Origin: JABWBJ01 sp035646395
GTDB lineage: Bacteria; Gemmatimonadota; Gemmatimonadetes; Gemmatimonadales; Gemmatimonadaceae
Length of the DNA stretch: 25,911 nucleotides
Reading direction: 5' to 3'
NCBI GenBank assembly: GCA_035646395.1
Contig: DASRPK010000156.1
Coordinates: 1-25,911, forward strand
In this document: positions 6,807 through 15,211 of the stretch, in pieces
Position numbering within the stretch: the stretch's first letter is position 1
Layout of the letters: each line of letters begins with the position of its first letter
Position numbers and translations under genes: made by a program
The notes under the pieces: model-generated
Database searches by the model: none
Told to the model about the DNA's origin: nothing
Seen by the model: only the letters and a program-made list of their open reading frames with translations

Positions 6807-9227
6807 TCAATCGGCACGCAGGGCTTCGATCGGATCGACTCCGCTCGCGCGGCGCGCCGGCATGTAACTCGCCAGCATCCCGACGCCGAGCATCCCGAGC
6901 GACATCGCAGCGAAGACGACCGGGTCGACTGCCTTCACATCGAAGAGCAGCGCGCCGAGGAGCCGGGTGGCCGCGAACGCCACCGTGATGCCCAGGGCCA
7001 CGCCAACCATCACGACCTTTGTGCCCTGGGAGACGACCTGGCGGCGAACCGTGCCCGATGTCGCACCCAGCGCCATGCGCACGCCGATCTCGCGAGTCCG
7101 CTCGGCCACAATGTACGACAGAACCCCGTACAGTCCGACCGCACCCAGGATGAGCGCCAGCGCTGATACGACGCCTAACGTGAGCATGGTGAACGACAGC
7201 TGCACCATGGACCGTTTGGCCAGGAACTCCATCGTAAAGCCCCGATAGACCGGAGCCTCCGGTGCAATCTGGCGCACGGCCTCACGCACCTCGTTCGCCA
7301 GGTTGGCCGCCCGCGGCGATTTCACAACATAGGCTGGTGATCCCATCGCCCACGAGCGGGGTTGTGGCCCGGTGAGCGGGAAGTACACCACCGCCTCCCC
7401 CGCTTCGCGCCAGTCATCCTGCTTCACGTCATCCACGACACCGACCACCATGAATGACGGACCCGCGCCAGGACGGCGGATGCGCTGTCCCACGGGTTCC
7501 TGATCCGGCCACAGCTTCGCTGCCGCCGACCGGCTGATGATGACGCTGTTGTTAGGCGTCACCGCCTCGTCGTTGGTGAACGTCCGGCCCTTGAGGAGCT
7601 CGATACCCATCGCGCGGAAGTAATCCCCGCCGGTGAAGTTCTGGTCGATCAGGGCGCCGCCGCCATCATCGCTCATCGCGTCGGTGAGGAAACGTCCCCC
7701 TCCCGTGCCCTCATCCAGCGGCAGGTTGTTGACGACACCGACCGTCGTCACGCCGGGGAGCGCGCGCAGCCGGTCCATGAAGTCCAGGTGCAACCGGCCC
7801 CAGGCCGGTCCATCGACGAGGTGCGGTTGGTCCGGCGCGAACTGGAATGTGTAGATGTCCTTCGTGTCGTAGCCCGGGTCGACGTTGCGCAACCGCTGGA
7901 AGCTCTGGAAGAGCAGGGCCGTGCCGATGAGCAGGACGAGGGCGAGTGCCGCCTGGCCGACGACCAGTGCGTCGCGACCCCAGTGGCGGCGTCCCGTCGA
8001 GCCGCGACCGCCTTCACGGAGCCGGGTGAGATCCGGAGCGGACGCCGACATCGCCGGCGCCAGTCCACAGGCGAGGCCAACCACCACCACCAGCACGAAG
8101 GATGCGACCAGCGTCCAGCCGTCGAGTCCAACCAGCGTTAGGCGTGGAATCCCTTCGGGTGCGGCGCGCAGGAACAGGGGGAGTGAGATCGTGGTCAGCA
8201 TCACGGCCAGCACGCCGGCCGGCAACGCCACGAGGAACGCCTCTGCCATCTGCAGCCGCACGAGCTGGCTGCGCGACGCCCCCAGGGCATTCCGCACCGC
8301 GAGATCGCGGCGCCGGCCCTCGGCACGCACCATGAACAGGTTGGCGACGTTGGCGCAGGCGATGATCAGCACGATGGACACGGCGCCAAGCAGCACCCAG
8401 AGCGACCGGTTGGTGGTGGGACCGACCAGTCGGTCGATCACGGGATCGACCACGGCGCGGTGCTGGGCGATGATCCGGGCGTAGTTCGGCGGACCGCCGA
8501 AGCGTTGTGGAAGCTGTTTGGATAACGCGGTCAGTTCAGTGGCCAACTGTTCGTGCGTCACGCCGGGCTTCATCCGGGCGACGATCGGCATGCCTAACTG
8601 ACCAGGTTGCACCTGATCGAGCCGTGCCTCACCCGCCACCCAGAGCAGCGTCTCTTCGCCCGGGAACCGGAACTCCGGCGGCGTGACGCCAATAACCGTG
8701 CGCATCTGCCCGGAGACGAAGTACGACCGGCCGATGACCGCCGAATCGCGCGCGAACCACTGGTCCCAGAGGCGATCGCTGATCAGGACGACTTTATCGG
8801 CATCCTCCGGCACCGGGAGGCGGCCAAGCATGGGTCGTACGCCTAACGTGGCGTACATGTCGTTGGTCGGGAAGGCCATCCCGATGCGTTCGACCCGCGT
8901 ATCGGTGCGGAGGGTCGACGTGCCGCCGCCGAATGCAAAAATTCCGTCGAGGAGCTTCGAGTTCTCCTTGTAATGGAAGTAGAAGTCGAAGCCAAGCCCG
9001 AAACGCTCAGGAAGGTCCGATCCCGGGGCTGTCCCCGACAGGACAACCAGGCGGTCCGAGTTCGGGAAGGGAAGTGGCTTGAGCAGCACCGTATTGACGA
9101 CGCTGAACATCGCAGCCACGGCGCCAATCGCGAGCGCCAGCGTTCCGACGGAGGTGACGAGGAAAGCGGGCGTATGCACCAGCCCGCGCCAGGCGTGACG
9201 AAAATCCTGCGTCCATTGAGCGATCAC
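6807..9227 (-). CDS. ADOP family orphan ABC permease (FtsX/MacB type), no prefix domain
   Basis: Taken as 806 aa from the GTG at 9227 (MIAQWTQDFRHAWRGLVHTP), which matches the usual N terminus of prefix-less ADOP proteins and has GGGA about 10 bases upstream. The frame stays open to an ATG at 9314 and one at 9476, but that stretch looks non-coding (Arg/Pro-rich, no helix pattern). It holds an N-terminal helix (FLVTSVGTLALAIGAVAAMF), a MacB core-like domain, an FtsX domain with ACANVANLFMVRAEGRRRDL and AVRNALGASRSQLVRLQ, a second helix and periplasmic domain, and a final FtsX domain with TREIGVRMALGATSGTVRRQ. It ends RASGVDPIEALRAD. The ACANVANLxxxR loop and duplicated plan are diagnostic. No ATPase gene is adjacent. 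It is divergent from the DUF2891 gene. Confidence 0.93.
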   Translation of the reverse strand: MIAQWTQDFRHAWRGLVHTPAFLVTSVGTLALAIGAVAAMFSVVNTVLLKPLPFPNSDRLVVLSGTAPGSDLPERFGLGFDFYFHYKENSKLLDGIFAFGGGTSTLRTDTRVERIGMAFPTNDMYATLGVRPMLGRLPVPEDADKVVLISDRLWDQWFARDSAVIGRSYFVSGQMRTVIGVTPPEFRFPGEETLLWVAGEARLDQVQPGQLGMPIVARMKPGVTHEQLATELTALSKQLPQRFGGPPNYARIIAQHRAVVDPVIDRLVGPTTNRSLWVLLGAVSIVLIIACANVANLFMVRAEGRRRDLAVRNALGASRSQLVRLQMAEAFLVALPAGVLAVMLTTISLPLFLRAAPEGIPRLTLVGLDGWTLVASFVLVVVVGLACGLAPAMSASAPDLTRLREGGRGSTGRRHWGRDALVVGQAALALVLLIGTALLFQSFQRLRNVDPGYDTKDIYTFQFAPDQPHLVDGPAWGRLHLDFMDRLRALPGVTTVGVVNNLPLDEGTGGGRFLTDAMSDDGGGALIDQNFTGGDYFRAMGIELLKGRTFTNDEAVTPNNSVIISRSAAAKLWPDQEPVGQRIRRPGAGPSFMVVGVVDDVKQDDWREAGEAVVYFPLTGPQPRSWAMGSPAYVVKSPRAANLANEVREAVRQIAPEAPVYRGFTMEFLAKRSMVQLSFTMLTLGVVSALALILGAVGLYGVLSYIVAERTREIGVRMALGATSGTVRRQVVSQGTKVVMVGVALGITVAFAATRLLGALLFDVKAVDPVVFAAMSLGMLGVGMLASYMPARRASGVDPIEALRAD

Positions 9228-9484
9228 GATTCGCGTCCCGGGAAAGGTCAGGCGTTTGACAAACTTCGAGCCCTGCTCGTTGCGCCCTACGGGAGCAGTT
9301 GGCCGGGGTTTCATCGTCGGGCCCAACTGGGCGGGACGCGACCGTTTCGTTTCGTTACGTTCAGTGATCGCCTGCCTGACATCCGTTAGGTGCCGTGTGC
9401 AGTTGGTCACGATCAGGCGCGGCTGAACCCGATCCACTTGACCGAGCGGAGCGCCCGAATGTCGACGTCGGTACATTGTCGCTC

Positions 9485-10576
9485 ATGAAACAGATCACGA
9501 CGGCAACGCTGATCGCGTGCTGCGCTGCCTTTCCCGGAAGGGCACAACAACCCGCTACCCTCGACGCACGAGCCGCGGGGCGATTTGCGGCACTGGCGCT
9601 GGGGTGCGTGCAGAAGGAATACCCGAACAAGATCGCGCACGTCCTGAATTCACCGGCGGACGTGAAGGCGCCGCACGAGCTGACGCCGTCGTTCTATGGC
9701 TGCTATGACTGGCATTCGTCGGTGCACGGTCACTGGCTGCTGGCGCGTCTGGCCCGCTCGTTTCCGGACGCCGCCTTTGCGTCCAGCGCAATCACGGCGC
9801 TCAAGGGCAACATTACCCCGGCGCGAATCGCCGGCGAAGTTGCCTATCTGAATGCGCCCGGTCGGGAAACGTTCGAGCGCCCGTATGGATTGGCCTGGCT
9901 GCTGCAGTTAGGCGCCGAATTACGCGAGTGGAAATCACCAGACGCGCAGGTATTCGCTTCTGCCTTGAGGCCGCTTGAAGGAGCAGTAGTAACACGCCTC
10001 AAGGCATGGCTACCGAAGCTGGCCTATCCCATCCGTGAGGGCGAACACCCGCAGACCGCATTTGCGTTCGGCCTCATCCTGGACTACGCGCGCGGAACGG
10101 ACGAGGCGCTGGCGGCCATGGTTGTCGCAAAGGTTCGCGAGTTTCACCTCAAGGACCGCGATTGTCCAATCACCTATGAACCGTCCGGCCAGGACTTTCT
10201 CTCGCCGTGCATCGCCGAGGCTGACCTGATGCGTCGCGTCCTGCCGCCTGACGAGTTTGCGACGTGGCTGACTGCCTTTCTTCCCCGCATTCCCACAACC
10301 AATTCAGGTGAATGGCTGCCGATCGGCGTGGTCACCGACAAGACGGACGGCAAGCTGGCACACCTGGATGGTCTGAATCTCAGCCGGGCGTGGATGCTGG
10401 AAGGAATTGCCTCAGGGTTGCCCGCGCGCGATCCGCGCCGGGGGGCGCTGCTGGCGGCGGCCCGCACGCACGCCACCAGCGGTCTTGCATCCGTGACGGG
10501 TGAGCACTACGAAGGGGGTCACTGGTTAGGCAGCTTTGCGACCTATCTGACGACGAGGCGGGGCCTCGGGAAATGA
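9485..10576 (+). CDS. DUF2891 family secreted protein
   Basis: 363 aa from the ATG at 9485. The first ~20 residues (MKQITTATLIACCAAFPGRA) form a signal peptide with a likely cut before QQPATL, so the mature protein is probably periplasmic. Conserved DUF2891 features are visible: FYGCYDWHSSVHGHWLLARL (residues ~73-92), ERPYGLAWLLQLGAELREW (~128-146), the EHPQTAFAFGLILDYA stretch, CPITYEPSGQDFLSPCIAEA (~221-240), and the C-terminal GEHYEGGHWLGSFATYL. The His/Trp/Glu-rich conserved blocks and the helical repeat look suggest an alpha/alpha-toroid fold like that of some sugar-active enzymes, but the activity is unproven. It diverges from the ADOP gene (9227, -). A half copy of the dispersed hairpin element follows its stop. 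Confidence 0.88.
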   Translation: MKQITTATLIACCAAFPGRAQQPATLDARAAGRFAALALGCVQKEYPNKIAHVLNSPADVKAPHELTPSFYGCYDWHSSVHGHWLLARLARSFPDAAFASSAITALKGNITPARIAGEVAYLNAPGRETFERPYGLAWLLQLGAELREWKSPDAQVFASALRPLEGAVVTRLKAWLPKLAYPIREGEHPQTAFAFGLILDYARGTDEALAAMVVAKVREFHLKDRDCPITYEPSGQDFLSPCIAEADLMRRVLPPDEFATWLTAFLPRIPTTNSGEWLPIGVVTDKTDGKLAHLDGLNLSRAWMLEGIASGLPARDPRRGALLAAARTHATSGLASVTGEHYEGGHWLGSFATYLTTRRGLGK

Positions 10577-10579
10577 AGA

Positions 10580-10608
10580 CGCAGGACCTGAGAATGCAGA
10601 ACCTAACG
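10580..10608 (+). repeat. Half copy of the dispersed CGCAGGACCTGAGA element plus octamer variant
   Basis: CGCAGGACCTGAGA at 10580-10593 lies 4 bases after the DUF2891 stop and is identical over 14 bases to the left arms at 20316 and 23451. The complementary right arm (AGGTCCTGCG) is missing here. ACCTAACG (10601-10608), a one-base variant of the iterated octamer, follows. It looks like a degenerate or incomplete member of the element family. Confidence 0.6.
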
Positions 10609-10663
10609 GTGGATTTACCCAATAGCGCGAAGCCTGAGTTCGCTGCGATGAGGCGAGTGGAAC

Positions 10664-11062
10664 ATGTGCCTTGGGGTGTATCTCAGTACGGACAGTGAAC
10701 TCGACCTGGTACCCTGGAACGCCGATGCCCGGACGTTCAATACCAGTCACCTCACTGACTATGAGTCAGCGGTGCGCCGGCACCTGACGCGCCGCCATGT
10801 CTATTACCTGGGTGCGCATACCCACTGTGGCTGCGGGTTCATGCGGAACGGGGACAGCGAACCACAGGAAGTGGACGCCAGCCGCACGGCGCTAGGCGAG
10901 TTCGTGCAACGCGCGCGCGAACACGGACCGTGTGAACTGTTCGTGCACTGGGCGGATGATCCGGTGGGCGAGTTGACCGCCAAGCAGCATCGTAAGGCGT
11001 CAGAGCTCGTGTTCGATGAAGCGTGGATCGTCGAAGGAACCCTGACTCATATCACCGGCTGA
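10664..11062 (+). CDS. Conserved hypothetical protein with HTHCGCGF motif
   Basis: 132 aa with no signal peptide or membrane span, so probably cytoplasmic. It opens MCLGVYLSTDSELDLVPW and has a central block, YYLGAHTHCGCGFMRNGD, in which two Cys and two His sit close together and could bind a metal or thiol. The C-terminal half contains PCELFVHWADD and a predicted helix. The overall sense is of an ordered small domain; I recognise the pattern as a conserved uncharacterised protein but cannot name a family. GAGGCGAG lies upstream of the ATG. Its TGA overlaps the ATG of the next gene (TGATG at 11060-11064), which implies translational coupling to the small membrane protein. Confidence 0.75.
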   Translation: MCLGVYLSTDSELDLVPWNADARTFNTSHLTDYESAVRRHLTRRHVYYLGAHTHCGCGFMRNGDSEPQEVDASRTALGEFVQRAREHGPCELFVHWADDPVGELTAKQHRKASELVFDEAWIVEGTLTHITG

Positions 11063-11418
11063 TGCTGATCCTCCTGCTGCAGCTTCAGGCGGCGTATTAC
11101 GTCATCACCGGTCTCTGGCCTCTGATCAGTCTCCGTACGTTCGAGTGGGTTACGGGCCCGAAAGTCGATGACTGGCTCGTTCACATGGTTGGCTTGTTGG
11201 CCGCAACGATAGGTGTGACACTCTGGGTCGGGGCCCGGGTCAAGCGACCAGTCGCAGTTGTTGTCCTCCTCGCCGTGCTGAGCGCCATCAGCTTCGCATT
11301 CATTGATATCCGCTATGCTTTAGTCGGCCGGATATCAGCGATCTACCTCGCCGACGCGGTTGTCGAGGTGGCCTTGGCGCTGTCAGTTACGTGGGCGTGG
11401 CGACGGGAGATGTCCTGA
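11062..11418 (+). CDS. Small four-helix membrane protein, translationally coupled to upstream gene
   Basis: 118 aa from the ATG at 11062, which shares its A with the upstream stop TGA. The frame is open to an ATG at 11023, but that would overlap the upstream gene more deeply. Spans appear near LILLLQLQAAYYVITGLWPL, VHMVGLLAATIGVTLWVGA, VAVVVLLAVLSAISFAFI and IYLADAVVEVALALSVTWAW. Between spans one and two is TFEWVTGPKVDDWLVH, which seems conserved in small uncharacterised proteins of this type. No function is known. Coupling to the HTHCGCGF protein suggests the two act together. Confidence 0.75.
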   Translation: MLILLLQLQAAYYVITGLWPLISLRTFEWVTGPKVDDWLVHMVGLLAATIGVTLWVGARVKRPVAVVVLLAVLSAISFAFIDIRYALVGRISAIYLADAVVEVALALSVTWAWRREMS

Positions 11419-11518
11419 TGGCGACAAGCTGCACGGCTACCGCGGACAAACGACAACGCCTCAGGCCGTCAGGTGCTGGCGTTCGCGACCACTCCGCATT
11501 TCCTTCGATGAGAGCATT

Positions 11519-11523
11519 GGAGG
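11519..11523 (+). promoter_or_regulatory. Strong ribosome binding site fixing the TPR protein start
   Basis: GGAGG at 11519-11523 stands 5 bases before the ATG at 11529. It selects this start over several earlier ATGs in the same open frame and places the signal peptide at the N terminus. Confidence 0.7.
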
Positions 11524-11528
11524 GAAAG

Positions 11529-13169
11529 ATGAGGAACTCAGGGCTGTCCCGGCACCGATCGCACAACCGGATCGTTAGGCTTGCGGTAGCGATCAGTGCA
11601 CTTCCATGGCTGACCGCCACGGCCCAGCACGACGCGCATTCGCTCGGCACGGTCAACATGACCGTCAGCTGCTCGCCGGCAGCCCAGGCGGAGTTCAACC
11701 ATGGCGTCGCGTTGTTGCACCACATGACCTATCCGCAAGCACGGGCCTCGTTCGAGCGTGTCGCATCGCTGGACCCGACGTGTGCGATGGCCCGTTGGGG
11801 CATTGCGATGTCGCTTTTTCAGCCGCTCTGGCCCACGCGGCCATCGCCCGCAGACGTGCAGCGCGGTTGGAAGGAAGCGCAAACCGGCCTTGCCCTCCAG
11901 TCTTCGGATCGCGAACGGAAATTCCTCGCGACTGTCGAGGCGTTTTACGCGGAGCCGGCGGGGACGGACTACTGGCTTCGCATCCGTCGTTGGCGTGAGG
12001 CGACCGCGAGCCTGCACGCGTCGCTGCCAGCCGACATTGAAGCGACTGCATTCTACGCCCTATCGTTGCTGGCGACCGCGCCAACCGACACAGGGACGGA
12101 AGCTGCTGCTGCACGAGCCGCTGATCTTCTGCTCGCCGTTCGGGCGCAGGTTGCGGATCATCCCGGTGCGAACCACTACCTCGTTCATTCCAGCGACGTC
12201 ACCGGCCGGGAACGCGAATCGCTCGACATCACGCGCAAGTACGACGCGGTTGCGCCGCGGAACCCGCACGCGCTCCACATGCCCACGCACATCTACACGC
12301 GACTGGGCGAATGGCCCGCTGCGATCAACGGCAACATGCGTGCTGCCGAAGCTGCCCTCGAAATTCCAGCCGGCGACAAGGGGCAGTATGTCTGGGACGA
12401 GTTTCCCCACGCGATTGAATACGTCGTCTACGCCTACCTGCAGCGTGGGATGGATGACTCGGCGTTGACGCAGCTTCGTCGGCTCGAGTCAACGAAGCAA
12501 CTGGAGCCGACGTTCAAGACGGCGTTCCACCTGGCGTCGTCTCGCGCTCGTTATGCGCTGGAACGGCGCGACTGGGCAGTGGCCATGCGCACGGTTCCGC
12601 GCGAGCCTGCTACACTCCCCTGGGACCGATTTCCCTGGGCAGAAGCCGTCGCAGTGTTCGCGCGTGGAATGGGCGGTGCGCGACACGGTGATGTCCGCAT
12701 CGCCGCATCATCAAGCGAGCGGTTGACAACGCTGGATTCCGTCGCCCAAAAAGCCGGTGAAGGTCTCTTTGCCCGTAACATCCGCGTCCTGCGAATGGAA
12801 CTGGACGCCTGGCGTGCGTATGGCGAGAAGAAAACCGACTCGGCCCTGGCCCTGTTGCAGGCGGCGGCGGATGTCGAATCATCCACACCGAAACATCCAG
12901 TTACGCCGGCGCCGACCATCCCAGCGACCGAATGGGCCGGCGACATGTTGCTCGACCTCGGGCGACCGTCTGACGCACTCGCACAGTACCAACAAACGTT
13001 GACGGCGTATCCGAACCGCTTCAACAGCCTGGCGGGGGCAGCGCGCGCAGCGCAGGCAGCAGGGCAGGCGGCGCTCGCGCGACAATACTACGAACAGCTG
13101 CTCTCGGTCGCCGGGGCCTCATCGAAGCGACCAGCCATTGCCGCCGCCCGATCGTTTCTCCCACGTTAG
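11529..13169 (+). CDS. Secreted tetratricopeptide repeat protein
   Basis: 546 aa from the ATG at 11529. A basic start (MRNSGLSRHRSHNRIVRL) and hydrophobic core (AVAISALPWLTATA) form a signal peptide, probably cut before QHD. TPR-like helical pairs follow: FNHGVALLHHMTYPQARASF (from ~57), a later block with HPGANHYLVHSSD and HALHMPTHIYTRLGEWPAAI (~215-270), and C-terminal repeats ending SLAGAARAAQAAGQAALARQ. The HPGANHYLxH...PHALHMPxHIxxRLGxW block is a well-known signature of a widespread secreted TPR family of unknown partner. A role as a periplasmic scaffold is an inference. The stop TAG (13167-13169) lies inside a CGTTAGGC word, and another copy (11573) lies in the signal peptide region. 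Confidence 0.88.
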   Translation: MRNSGLSRHRSHNRIVRLAVAISALPWLTATAQHDAHSLGTVNMTVSCSPAAQAEFNHGVALLHHMTYPQARASFERVASLDPTCAMARWGIAMSLFQPLWPTRPSPADVQRGWKEAQTGLALQSSDRERKFLATVEAFYAEPAGTDYWLRIRRWREATASLHASLPADIEATAFYALSLLATAPTDTGTEAAAARAADLLLAVRAQVADHPGANHYLVHSSDVTGRERESLDITRKYDAVAPRNPHALHMPTHIYTRLGEWPAAINGNMRAAEAALEIPAGDKGQYVWDEFPHAIEYVVYAYLQRGMDDSALTQLRRLESTKQLEPTFKTAFHLASSRARYALERRDWAVAMRTVPREPATLPWDRFPWAEAVAVFARGMGGARHGDVRIAASSSERLTTLDSVAQKAGEGLFARNIRVLRMELDAWRAYGEKKTDSALALLQAAADVESSTPKHPVTPAPTIPATEWAGDMLLDLGRPSDALAQYQQTLTAYPNRFNSLAGAARAAQAAGQAALARQYYEQLLSVAGASSKRPAIAAARSFLPR

Positions 13170-13309
13170 GCTCATGCCCTCCATGCATCCCTGTGCGCCG
13201 CGAAACGTCCACTTCCGTACGATCGTCCTCGCCAAGTCGCCTGCTCCGATCGACGCCTGTCTCGACCTTCTTCTTGACACGCCAGCTGTGATGGCGGGTT
13301 GAGGGCCGC

Positions 13310-14488
13310 ATGGACTATCGCTACCTGATCATTGGTGGGGGCATGACGGCCGATGCCGCGGTGCGCGGCATTCGAGAGCTCGACTCGTCAGGCAGCATCG
13401 GTATCGTTGGCGCGGAGCAGGATCCTCCCTACGCGCGCCCACCCCTGTCCAAGGCGTTGTGGAAGGGTGAGCCGGTCGACAGCATCTGGAAACGCACCGA
13501 GCAGACCAGCGCCGAGCTCCACCTCGGCAGGACCGTGACGCGGCTGGACGCCGACCGCAAGACCGCGAAGGACGACAAGGGGACGTCGTACGGGTTCGAG
13601 AAGGTCCTTCTCGCCACGGGGGGTTCGCCGCGAAAGCTGCCGTTTGGCGGTGATAACATCATCTACTATCGCACGGCCCGCGACTACTATCGCGTGCGCG
13701 AATTAGCGGCGCAGAAGAAGAGCTTCGCCGTCATTGGCGGCGGATTCATCGGATCGGAAATCGCCGCCGCGCTGGCCATGAACGGGTGTCCCGTCACGAT
13801 GATGTTTCCGGAGCCGGGAATTGGTGCGCGCGTCTTTCCTGCCGATCTCGCGGCCTTCCTGGTCGACTACTATCGAGAGAAAAACGTCGATGTGCGACCG
13901 GAGGACAGCGCCATAGACGTGGTGCGCCATGGGTCGCAGGTCGAGATCAGCACGAGAGGTGGTGCCCGCCTCACGGTCGATGCCGTCGTGGCGGGCATCG
14001 GCATAGCGCCTAACGTCGAACTGGCCACGGGTGCCGGTCTGCAACTGGACGACGGCATCGTGGTCGATGAGCGGCTGCGGGCGACGTATGACCACGTCTT
14101 TGCCGCCGGAGACGTCGCGCGGTTCCATAATCCCGCGCTCGGCGCGCGGATGCGCGTCGAACATGAGGACAATGCGGTCACGATGGGAAGTGCTGCCGGC
14201 CGATCCATGGCGGGCGACGAAACACCGTACACCCACCTGCCGTTCTTCTACTCAGACCTGTTCGACCTGGGTTATGAGGCCGTCGGGGACATGGATCCCC
14301 GGACCGAGATCGTGGCGGACTGGAAGGAGAAGTACCGCACGGGGGTCATTTACTACCTGACGGACGGGAAGGTGCGCGGGGTCCTGTTGTGGAATGTGTG
14401 GGGACAGGTCGATTCGGCGCGGCAGTTGATTGGAGAGTCGGAGCCTCTGCAGGCTTCGGACTTGAAAGGCATGATTTCGACTGGGTGA
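13310..14488 (+). CDS. FAD-dependent NAD(P)H oxidoreductase, apoptosis-inducing-factor/ferredoxin-reductase-like
   Basis: 392 aa with GAGGG before the ATG. The FAD-binding strand is YLIIGGGMTADAAVRGIRE (residues 5-23), a variant Rossmann GGGxxA motif. DPPYARPPLSKALW (~38-51) is the conserved FAD-contact loop of this family, LLATGGSPRKLP (~101-112) is the ATG motif, AVIGGGFIGSEIAAALA (~140-156) is the NAD(P)H site and VFAAGDVA (~262-269) the second FAD-binding motif. The C-terminal domain FFYSDLFDLGYEAVGD is AIF-like rather than glutathione-reductase-like. No redox-active CxxxxC is present, so electrons pass directly from flavin to an external acceptor such as a ferredoxin or quinone; the acceptor is not known. 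No ferredoxin or P450 gene is adjacent. One octamer copy (14008) encodes Pro-Asn in it. Confidence 0.93.
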   Translation: MDYRYLIIGGGMTADAAVRGIRELDSSGSIGIVGAEQDPPYARPPLSKALWKGEPVDSIWKRTEQTSAELHLGRTVTRLDADRKTAKDDKGTSYGFEKVLLATGGSPRKLPFGGDNIIYYRTARDYYRVRELAAQKKSFAVIGGGFIGSEIAAALAMNGCPVTMMFPEPGIGARVFPADLAAFLVDYYREKNVDVRPEDSAIDVVRHGSQVEISTRGGARLTVDAVVAGIGIAPNVELATGAGLQLDDGIVVDERLRATYDHVFAAGDVARFHNPALGARMRVEHEDNAVTMGSAAGRSMAGDETPYTHLPFFYSDLFDLGYEAVGDMDPRTEIVADWKEKYRTGVIYYLTDGKVRGVLLWNVWGQVDSARQLIGESEPLQASDLKGMISTG

Positions 14489-14536
14489 TGCCTCGGCGAA
14501 TTGCCGCATTCAGGTTCCTTACACAGCTTTCATGGC

Positions 14537-15211
14537 ATGACTGAACGCCGTTATTCCGATGAAGAAGTCGACGCCATTTTCACCCGGGCGAGCGAAGTAG
14601 AGCAGGACGCGCCGCAGCGGTTGCAGTCGGCTGAAGGGCGAACGCTGGCTGAATTGCAGGCGATTGGTCGTGAGGCCGGGCTTTCACCTGAGGCGGTGGC
14701 ACAGGCTGCCCGAGCGTTGGACCAGCCGGCGCAGCCAGTACCTTCGCGATTCCTCGGACTCCCGCTCGGTGTCGCGCGCACCGTGACCCTGGATCGCCGG
14801 CTGACCGATCAGGATTGGGAACGCCTGGTGGTGCAGTTGCGCGAAACGTTCAACGCACGCGGTGTCTTGCGGAATGAAGGGTCCTTCCGCTCCTGGTCGA
14901 ACGGCAACCTGCAGGTGTTGCTCGAGCCTGATGGTGCCGGGCACCGGGTAAGATTCCGCACCATGAATGGCCAGTCGCGCGCGCTGATGCTCATGGGATT
15001 GGGAGTAGTCGGTGTCTCGCTCGCGACGACGATCGCCGGTCTGTTGACGCCCGGCGCTGAGGCTTTATCCCAATTCGGCAGCTTGACATTGATTGGCGTC
15101 GCTGCATTCGCCTATGGAGCGTTGCGGTTGCCGGGGTGGGCGAGGCTGCGGCAGCGTCAAATGCAGGGATTGGCTGAGCGGTTGTTGAGCGACAAGCAGC
15201 GCGAGACCTAA
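14537..15211 (+). CDS. Hypothetical protein with helical N terminus and two membrane spans
   Basis: 224 aa from the ATG at 14537 (MTERRYSDEEVDAIFTRASE); the frame is open 12 codons further up but those residues look random. Residues 1-70 are charged and helical (SDEEVDAIFTRA; LAELQAIGREAGLSPEAVAQAARAL), like short regulator-type domains found on many membrane proteins of this lineage. A middle region (~80-155) follows, then two spans (ALMLMGLGVVGVSLATTIAG and LTLIGVAAFAYGALRLPGW) and a basic C-terminal tail. No catalytic residues were recognised. Its TAA stop overlaps the TAG stop of the convergent kinase gene by 4 bases, inside the sequence CCTAACG. Confidence 0.75.
   Translation: MTERRYSDEEVDAIFTRASEVEQDAPQRLQSAEGRTLAELQAIGREAGLSPEAVAQAARALDQPAQPVPSRFLGLPLGVARTVTLDRRLTDQDWERLVVQLRETFNARGVLRNEGSFRSWSNGNLQVLLEPDGAGHRVRFRTMNGQSRALMLMGLGVVGVSLATTIAGLLTPGAEALSQFGSLTLIGVAAFAYGALRLPGWARLRQRQMQGLAERLLSDKQRET

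Noticed and set aside
9228..9476. N-terminal extension of the 6807 ADOP gene to ATG at 9314 or 9476
   Set aside because: The extra residues do not match the ADOP prefix domain, lack a helix pattern and reach to 9 bases from the divergent DUF2891 start; the GTG at 9227 gives the family's usual N terminus. An ATG start at 9314 cannot be fully excluded.
13274..13303. TTGACA before the FAD reductase as a promoter
   Set aside because: No A/T-rich -10 box follows at 16-18 bases and transcription would begin at the start codon itself.
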